From: Deuterostichococcus epilithicus
Taxonomy: Eukaryota > Chlorophyta > Trebouxiophyceae > Prasiolales > Stichococcaceae
Direction: 5' to 3'
DNA length: 64,000 bases
Assembly: GCA_033439295.1 (NCBI GenBank)
Contig: JAVTLE010000008.1
Location: 248,001 to 312,000 of the forward strand
Shown: piece by piece, positions 56,801-64,000 of the stretch
Numbering within the stretch: position 1 is the first letter of the stretch
Layout of the letters: each line of letters starts with the position of its first letter
The notes under the pieces: generated by a model
Databases searched by the model: none
What the model saw: only the letters and a program-made list of their open reading frames with translations
Told to the model about the DNA's origin: nothing
Translations under genes and position numbers: made by a program

Positions 56801-59388
56801 TGAGTCGTGCATCATTTGCGGGGTACAGGCCAGCACCAGAAGTCGGCCCTATGGAGCCTGAGGCATCAGCCGCTGTGCAGTTTTCGAGGCACTCAAGTCC
56901 GGACCAGCATGCCAAGACTGCCATGCACCAAGTGTCTTCCACAGAACACGTTTCACTTCGACGGTGCTATCCGTGTGCGCAGGTGACGCCCTTCTCGCGG
57001 TGGGAACGCGAGCTGCCCAAGCTGCTGGCGGACGAGCGCTACCTGGCGGTGCCCACCCTGAAGGAGCGCAAGACTCTGTTCGACGAGTTCTGCCGCACCC
57101 AGGCCAAGCCGGCCGCCGCCAGGGCCGCCACTTCCAGGGCTGCGGCCGCTGCCGATGCACCCGCCAAGGGCGTGGCAGGCGAGGGGGATGCAGAGGAGGC
57201 GGCTTCAGCGGCTGAGACGGCCGAGAACGGAGCAGCGGACGACGGCCAGGCCAAGGCGGCGGCCGGAAAGGCCTTCAGGTGGGCAGGGTTGGCCCGTCGT
57301 CTTGGTATAGGACAGTCAAAGTGCAGCCAAGCGCAAGGCATGGCGCAGTTGGGCAGCCTGCAGTGATGACCACAATCAGGCGTAGTTGGGCAGCCTGGAG
57401 TGACGACCGCGATCTGCAAGTCTCTAGCTGCCACTTGGGGTCGTTGGATCACAGCAGCTGCACGTCAAGCTGATGCCATGCATTCCACATGGCTGCAGCA
57501 GCTGTCCACAGTAGCAAGGCTTGAGGCTGCGGCTGCTTCCATTTCAACCCACGGTGAGTGCAGCTGCTGAGGTCCTTCAGATTTGCAAATCGTATAGGGC
57601 GCTGCTGGAGGAGAAGGGCGTGCACAGCAGTGCGCGGTGGAGCAAGGCACGGGACGCCATGAAGGCGGACGGCCGCTACGGCGCCGTCCCCCGTGCCGAC
57701 CGCGACCGCATCTTCAAGGCCTACGTGGCCGAGATCGAGGCGCGGCTCCGAGCCTCCATGCCGTCTGCAGGGATGCTCACGCTGCTGGCCAGGTGGCGCC
57801 GCTCGTGCGTCCATGCAGGGCTCGGTGCATCCAGGGGCGGCGACTTTTGTCGCAAGAGGCGCTGTGGGAGGGGCCCGTGGTGCTCTCGAGCCTCCTGGAC
57901 AGCGCTCGGAATGCATTGCCAGTCCAGCCGCCGGCTTCCTAGTAGTGGAAGAGAGGCTATTGCATCCACCCCCCATCTCACAGCCTGCCCCCTACCCCCT
58001 CCCCGCAGGCAGCAGAGAGGAAGGAGCGGGAGCGGCGGCGGGAGAAGGACAAGCGCGAGAGCGAGGCGGCAGCGCGGCTGGCGGCGGCGGGCGAGGCGGC
58101 GGCGCGGCGACGGGAGAAGGCGGCGCATGCCGATGCGACGGCAAACTTCAAAACCCTGCTGAGCGAGATGGTGCGCGGCGCCGAGCCGCGCTGGGCCGAC
58201 TGGTGGCCCCGCCTGCAGAAGGACCCCCAGGTGTGTTGCTGCCTCCCATCGAGACACGACAAACATGCAGGGCGACAAGCAATGCCCTGCTCTCCCGGTG
58301 ACGTCTCCTGCACCGGCATGCGCTGCGTGCAGTGGCTGGAAACCCCTGTCCGAAGGGCACATCGCCCGACGCGCAACGATTGGCGGGACACCGTCGCCTC
58401 TGGCTGATGCTCTCTGCCGTCTTGAACATGCTGACGCTGCAGCAAAGCATGCGCCGCCTCGATGCCGCAGGGCCGCGCAACGAACGAGGCGCTAGGCCGT
58501 GGCGAGGCGGAGACCCTGTTCCGGGAGCACTGCCTGACACTCGCGGAGAGGGCGGCGACGGATTTCAGGCGGCTGCTGGCGGACAAGCTGGCGGGTCTGG
58601 TGGCGTCGGACCGCGCGGCGCCGCTGCCGCCGGCGCTCACGTCGTGGCGCGCCGCCGAGGCGCTGCTGCAGGAGGACAGGCGATTCGGCGCGCTCACCCG
58701 CGACGCCAGGTGGGCCAGCCTGGACGCCTCTCCTCCTCCCTGTGGCAGATTCCCGCCACAGGGCCCGCCGCACCCTGTTTGACCAGCTGCCGGGAGCAGC
58801 GATCCAGCGTGGTCTGGACAGCCTGCTTTTGCCAGCTCAGCGACGGTGACGCCGACTTGCCTGAGAGCGGCGCTGAGCCGCCCTCTGAGGCGCCGCCGCG
58901 TCCTCGTTGCAGGGAGAAGGCGTGGGACCGGTACGTGGCGCAGGCGCTGCACGACAGGGACAACCCGGGCGCGGCGGCGGCGCGCCGCGAGCGGGAGGAG
59001 CGAGACCGCGCCCACCGCGCCCGTGACGCCAGGTGCCATGACGCATTCGTTGCGGCATCTGGTGCCTAGAAGGGCCTTGTACCAGCGCATGAAGTTCTGC
59101 ACGCCGCCGTGGGACCTGCGGCCTGCCGGCATATTGTGTGCGCTCCAAGCATCCTCGGCTGTCCAGGCCTCGTTTTGCATATCCGGCCCCCCGAAACCGG
59201 CAGGGGCCTGCATGCGGCCTTGCGGGCTGACGCTGTCCTCGCGGCGCCGCAGGGAGGCAGTCACGGGGCGGGCGCCGCGGGCGCGTGGGGCGGAGGAACC
59301 CCCAGGGCCGCCGGGCAGTGAGGTCACGGACCGCGCCTACCAGCGCGAGTACCTGCAGCCGGATGCAAAACGCACGCGGCGCGATTAG
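53866..59388 (+). CDS. PRP40C/TCERG1-like protein with WW and FF domains
   Basis: Nuclear factor linking RNA polymerase II C-terminal domain and spliceosome. Start MDEKQQAEFYADQRARGSGA at 53866, exon end 53966. A Pro/Gly-rich part follows (PSFQQPRPGPPQQQGPP, MRPGFPQ), then a Gln/His-rich tract (54877-55015) and a helix ARLREEVQREAAAAQEVAAA. WW elements: VYYYNTVTGDSAWEPPEGF (55677), TPWAEVLCSDGKTYYYNSAT (55802) with its second Trp supplied by the next exon DTTWTAPEGAP (56070). FF-type exons: AERRDAFFELLQHEG (56640), FSRWERELPKLLADERY (56990), YRALLEEKGVHSSARW (57595), NFKTLLSEMVRGAEPRWADW (58144), EAETLFREHCLTLAERAATD (58505), and the basic REKAWDRYVAQALHDRDNPG (58914). The end is REYLQPDAKRTRRD with TAG at 59386-59388. 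Two WW plus about five FF repeats matches plant PRP40C and animal TCERG1. Confidence 0.9.
54877..55015 (+). repeat. CAG/CAA glutamine-histidine tract
   Basis: A near-continuous CAG/CAA/CAT run in the PRP40C-like gene encodes blocks of up to nine glutamines broken by His, Trp, Ser and Ala. It is prone to slippage and likely to vary in length between strains. Confidence 0.85.
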
Positions 59389-59868
59389 CGGCCGTGACGG
59401 CGGCTGCTGTGGCAGCAGCGGGCGACGGCAGCAGTGGCGGTAGCAGCACAGGCTCACGAGCGCGGATAGCCTCCTGCAGGGCGTGCTGTGTCTGTTGGGC
59501 GAGCTGTGATAGGAAATCGGCACCCTGGACAGAAATGGCTAAATGGCTAGTGTCTAGGCGGCACGTAACCCTCGATATTTCCGGCACACAGCGCAACGTC
59601 ACGGCTCCTCCCCTCCATCCTGTACTTTCGAAGTCGGAAGAGGTGCAAACCATATCTGCTTTCTGCGCACGATTGACGCCAAGCTGTGCCCGGCCCAACG
59701 CACACACGGACTGCACAAGTACGTGACGGGAAACGGAAGGCTGGCGAAAGACGGCACAGTGTGCAGCGGCACGGCCTGCCGGTCGAGGACTTGGAAGGAC
59801 TCCTCCTAGGCAACATGCCGGCGATGTCCGGCACAACGGTCTGAGGCGATTACGGCCTCGCCAGCTGG
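59389..59868. other. Intergenic region PRP40C to receptor kinase
   Basis: It holds the 3' end of the PRP40C-like gene and the promoter of the receptor-like kinase. No TGTAA or gene was recognised. Confidence 0.5.
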
Positions 59869-62800
59869 ATGGCGAGGAGGTTGCTGGCTTGGTTTGTGTT
59901 GCTGGACCTGGCCGTCGGCTTGCACGCGCAAAGCAGTGACGCCACTAGCCTTGCTCTGGCCTTTGGCATAAGTGCCAACAGCAGCGGCAATGCACCACCC
60001 GGCCCTGCCAGGTGCGCGGGTTGTCTCTCTGTCGTGCAAAACCTCGCAAGCATGGAAGGAACTTCTTTCTTTCTGTTTTTTTCGCGCCAGGCCTTCAACT
60101 CTCTGGCGCCTTGATGCGTTCACACATCTTACGCATGATCTGTCGGCACTCCGAACTGCGTGTCAGTCCAAGGCGACCTCACGGCCACTGGACACTCAAG
60201 TCCGATGCTCACTGTCCGCAGGCCGTTCATGCGAGCGGTCCAACGTCACTACGGCCCTGGCCTGGCGGGTCGCGTGCCGGCGCTGCGAGCATCCCTGTCC
60301 AATGTCACGACCACGGTGCTGTCACCGTTCTCGCTGGGAGACAACTACCTCAACTCCACAGTCTATCCTCACCAAACGCCAGGTGAGCATGGTACTGGGC
60401 TAGGCAGGCTCTGCTGTGCGCTCTATTATGTCGGATCACACGCTGGCAGCGGTGACGGCGGATGCTTGCAGATTCATGTGCGCAGTTGCCACCCGCACAA
60501 TGCAATGCACTCAGCCTTGCAAGACTCTTACCGCTTTGATCACACCTGCAGGTCTGGAGGACTTTGACGTGGTCGATTTCCTCTTCGAGCTCAGCCTCAT
60601 CGGCAGCATGCAGACGTTTCCGCAGCAGTTCACGTCCACTTCCGCTGGCATTGCCATCAGGATCGTGCAGAGCCAGGTGACATGCAACGCAACTCTGTGT
60701 TGCACTAACGCGTTCATTGCGAGAAATGTGACATGCATGCGGGGTACGTCAAGCAGGAACTGCCTGGCTCAGCTGGACATCGACTTGATTATTGAACGGG
60801 AGTATTAAGCGCGGCAGCTGCGGGAGGCTGGCTTCAACGACACAGTCCTGCTCGTCTGGACGAGGTACCTCACGGGGGAACGGACAGCCACCACCTCTGT
60901 CGCCAGCGCTGCCGTGGCCGCACAGGATGTTCGTGCGCAGTTGGAGGTGAGTGAAAACGATCCCGCACAGCTGCCGTCATCGCCAATGTTCTTGTCGAGC
61001 ACTGAATCTGCGTTGCTTTGGGCCCTTGATTCTATCAGATGGCTGCCGACAACTGGCTGCGCTCATACTCAGGTGAGGGGAATGGGGCTGGTTCCATTCA
61101 CGGTGCGCCTCGCTTTCCTTCCACACACACACACACACATGGAGACTGTGTGTGTGTCCTCGCAGCTTCCTGCAGCTTCACTGCTGTGAAGCTTGCCTCA
61201 CTGCCTGCCTGTCCCATCTGCAGGTTGACAAGCAGACGCTGCTGCTGGCGGCACTCAATAGTCGGCTCATAACCATCAACGCCCCAGTAGGCTCGCTGAA
61301 CATCTCGTCAGTGCGCGACATCACGCCGGCTGCAAACCGGCGCAGGTCAGACCAATGCACGAGAGGCCATCTGCATGTGCATCACATGGCATGCAGCAGG
61401 TTTAAAGCCGTGTCTCCATCAGCAGGCAGCTGTTCACATTTTGTGTCGTGACATGTTGCGCAGGCTGCTTGCTGGAGGGGATGTGCTGCGGGTTGACATG
61501 ATGTACACAGTCGCGCCGGTTCAGAAAGCTTCGGTGTCAGCAACATTTGGGCAGATTCTGGGGCCGAGCGGAGCGGACCTGCGCAACCTGACCAGTTCGC
61601 TGGGCCTGGCGATGGATGTCGCATACCAGAATGCAACATTATACACGGTGCAGCGCTTGCTTGAAACCTTCTGCTGCTTGCTGCTGTCGTGACAGCGGCA
61701 GGCTGAACATTCACAGCGGGATTTAATCGCATAGTGCCAGTGCACATGTGCTACTTGCTTCGGCTGAAACGAGCATTTCGACGTGCAGGGCACCAAGCAG
61801 GGCACTGCATTGACAATAACATGCGACCCCCCAGGCAGCGGCTGCCAAGCAGAGGCAGCGACGTCCGGCCCCGTGGCCGGGCCTGGGTCGTCAGGGTGCG
61901 CATCATGGCATGCTTTGCTGTACCCCCATTGGTGCTCACGGTCGGTCGTTCGAGTGGCTGAGGCGCTCCTGCCTCTGCCCTGCCGTCTCACACATTGACA
62001 GGTCTCTTTCCCTGCAGGCTGAGTGCCGCCGTTATAGCTGGCATTGTCGTGGGTGCTGTGTGTGGCCTGCTTCTCATCGCGATAGGTGGGTCGGCGATGT
62101 GTCTCACAGGCCATCTTGCCTTTCATCTCGCCTTTTATCTCCGTAGCGCTGCGCATGACCACAGTATACAGGTACGCGCCGACGAGAACGGTGCTTATGG
62201 TTGCTACAGCGCTGGGGGCGCTCCTGCTGCGGCGGCGCAGCCGGCAGCGGCGCACAGCAGCGGCCTGGGGGTCAGATAGCGGCAAGACGGCGACCACCGC
62301 CACAACTGACTTCTCCAAGGCGGGCTCGCCCGCCAGTAGCCTGGAGAACAGCGGCAACCTGCAGTCTGCAGCGGCCAAGGGGTACCAGACGGGTGCGGTG
62401 CAGGCGTGGCAGCAGCACCAGCGGCACAAGGCGGCGGCGGATGCTGCCGGCGGTGGTGCACTGTGGGGGTTCAGGCTGCCGTGGCAGTCAAGAGACACCA
62501 CAGGTGTGCGCTGCAGGGGTTAGGGTTTTGGATGGGCCGTCAGGAGCAGATGTTGGCAGCGCCGTCTGTTTGGTGCAGGGGGCCAGGCCCCCTGACTGCG
62601 GCATCTGCTCTTGACCCTGCTGCACGCTGGCAATGGCCCGCACGAGAAGTTGCCTCATCATTTCCATGCATCCTCGACACAGATACAGCAGCCGGGCAGC
62701 ACGGTCTGCCGCCAGGCGCGATGGTCGGTCTGCAGTCGTCAGTCCCACCGGGCTACATGACAGGTGGGCAGGCCGGCTTCCATATGGCGAATCACTGCTG

Positions 62801-64000
62801 GAACCCTGCCCAAAAGCCAACATGCACATGTTGTCGGCCACCAGTTGCAAGTATCAGGGCTGCAACCGGGCGACAAGGGCTGCAAAGCTGCGAGCCGCTC
62901 TGCATCCCCTGCTCAGCTCTGCCAGGTGACCGCACTCCTGCAGGCCGGCTGATCCAGGCGTGTGCCGCGCCCACAGGCTCGAACGGCAGCAGCGCGGGTC
63001 AGAGCACCGTGCAGACCAGCAGCGGCCTCACCGGCAGCGGCTTCACCAGCGGCGGGACCGAGGACACTGACCTGGACGCGGGAAATGATGAGGTTTCGGC
63101 GGCCGACATCCGCATCTGCACCCGCGAGGACGGCAGCCCATGGGTCCTAGGACAGGGTGGGCACCGGTTTCCTGCTGCCGATAGGATCTTTCTGCATGAG
63201 GCTGCAGTGCACCCTCTGCCGCTGGTGCCACTGCCCGAGCTTGTTACCAACTTCTCGCTTGCTCATCAGCCATCTCATCCATCCGCCGACTCCGCAGGCG
63301 GTTTCGGCACGGTGTACAAGGCTGTCTGGCTGGGCCACCACGAGATCGCCGTCAAACAGGTCAGCCTGCGTGCCTGCCATCTGACGGCGCTCGGCAATGC
63401 CTGGCGCAGGCACCGACAGTGGAGCAGTGCATGAATCCTGCGCTACAGCAACACCTGACGCCCTGACAGTTCATACTCGGCACGGGCCCACCTGACACCC
63501 TGACAGTACCCACTCGGCGCGGAGCCATAGCGCCACAACAAAACGTGAAACCCATGACATGTTAAGCCTCAGTGATCTACCCGCAGCTCACGCGCGGCGC
63601 CGACGACCTAGTGCTGCGGGCGCTGCGGCGGGAGGTGCGCATTTTGCGCCGCATCAGCGGCAACGACAGCATCGTGCGCTTCCACGCGGCGGTCCTGGAC
63701 CCTGCGGCGCCGCTGCTCCTCTTCGAGTACATGCCGGTGAGAGGCATACCTTGAAAACTCAATTAACATTCTCGCAGTCTTGGGGTTATCGCTTGGACTG
63801 TGTAGGCATGCGATCTGCAGCCGTGGCACGGCTCGGATCCAGCCTTGCAGCCTGCCGTTTTGATCGACGCAGCAGTGCTTAAGGAGCACACCACCTGCAC
63901 CCTTGCGTCTCTGCCTCCTGCTTTCTGCTTGCTTGGGCGTGCATACGCTATGGCACCGGCGGCTCTGCCAGCCTTTGACTTTAGTTCTACTCCACGGTGT
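59869..64000 (+). CDS. Receptor-like protein kinase (3' end outside window)
   Basis: The start MARRLLAWFVLLDLAVGLHA at 59869 is a signal peptide. Extracellular exons: FMRAVQRHYGPGLAGRVPAL (about 60226), EDFDVVDFLFELSLIGSMQT (60557), AGFNDTVLLVWTRYLTGERT (about 60828), QTLLLAALNSRLITINAPVG (61233), LAGGDVLRVDMMYTVAPVQK and TLYT (about 61469-61650). N-glycosylation sites (NxS/T) recur. One transmembrane helix, SAAVIAGIVVGAVCGLLLIA (about 62023), is followed by an intracellular Ser/Ala/Gln-rich linker. The kinase begins ADIRICTREDGSPWVLGQG, completed across an intron by GFGTVYKAVWLGHHEIAVKQ (63301-63359), which holds the glycine loop and the AVK lysine. Then come LRREVRILRRISGNDSIVRF and AAPLLLFEYMP (hinge). 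The gene runs past base 64000, so the catalytic and activation loops are not visible. A Ser/Thr-specific or Tyr-like role cannot be told. Confidence 0.85.
61122..61157 (+). repeat. (CA)n / (GT)n microsatellite pair forming a hairpin
   Basis: An 18-base CA run (61122-61139) is followed, after an eight-base spacer, by a ten-base GT run (61148-61157). The two can pair. They lie in the receptor-kinase intron ahead of the exon starting VDKQTLLLA (acceptor about 61224). Confidence 0.85.
62517..62530 (+). repeat. Telomere-like motif in receptor-kinase intron
   Basis: GGGTTAGGGTTTTG lies about 15 bases inside the intron that starts after FRLPWQSRDTT. It is a degenerate TTTAGGG-type unit. Confidence 0.45.
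63451..63525 (+). repeat. 37-bp tandem repeat in receptor-kinase intron
   Basis: Unit 1 (63451-63487) begins CACCTGACGCCCTGACAG and unit 2 (63488-63525) begins CACCTGACACCCTGACAG. They agree at most positions. The repeat lies between the glycine-loop exon and the next kinase exon. Confidence 0.85.

Noticed and set aside
57978-59327. A 449-codon open frame on the minus strand
   Set aside because: Antisense to the FF-domain exons of the PRP40C-like gene and not supported by any motif.

Overview
This window is a piece of a nuclear chromosome from a green alga. It is GC-rich and gene-dense. Almost every gene is broken into short exons (about 60-500 bases) by introns of about 100-600 bases with GT...AG ends. 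Several genes are followed by the chlorophyte polyadenylation motif TGTAA, and TTTAGGG telomere-like motifs occur in introns. The protein set (arginine decarboxylase of the SpeA type, TAF8, a SERAC1-like hydrolase, secreted KPT-repeat proteins, a receptor-like kinase) fits a chlorophyte, most likely a trebouxiophyte of the Chlorella/Coccomyxa kind. That lineage placement is inference. Nothing prokaryotic, viral or transposon-like was recognised. Four ambiguous bases (n) lie near 28358, 28368-28369, 32670 and 56598.

Layout from left to right: eIF2A (+, 5' end cut off by the window), a convergent organellar-type adenylate kinase (-), a divergent TAF8 (+), a leucine-rich-repeat protein with a C-terminal GxSxG hydrolase-like part (+), a divergent-sequence protein kinase (-), two poorly resolved minus-strand loci (20.3-23.0 kb), a convergent pair of related secreted KPT-repeat proteins (23.3-25.6 kb), an empty stretch, a large SERAC1-like lipase/hydrolase (+), a proline-rich protein with SPOC-like C-terminal modules (-), a small conserved coiled-coil protein (-), ribosomal protein eS24 (-), NDUFA8 of complex I (+), arginine decarboxylase (+), NAC alpha (-), a PRP40C/TCERG1-like WW-FF splicing/transcription factor (+), and a receptor-like protein kinase (+) that runs off the right edge.

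The genes are mostly housekeeping: translation (eIF2A, eS24, NAC alpha), transcription and splicing (TAF8, PRP40C), energy (adenylate kinase, NDUFA8) and polyamine synthesis (ADC). They do not form one pathway. eS24/NDUFA8, NAC alpha/PRP40C and adenylate kinase/TAF8 are close divergent pairs that probably share promoters. eS24 and NAC alpha could be read base by base, giving complete 131- and 189-residue proteins. NDUFA8 (110 residues) and adenylate kinase (292 residues) were resolved equally well.

The most unusual signal is not a gene. In at least three genes (eIF2A twice, the LRR-hydrolase and SERAC1) an exon edge, including the splice-site neighbourhood, is repeated as a diverged copy inside the adjoining intron. 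Related oddities are a perfect 15-bp inverted repeat starting at the third base of a NAC alpha intron, and an eS24 intron that stays open in frame for 200 codons.
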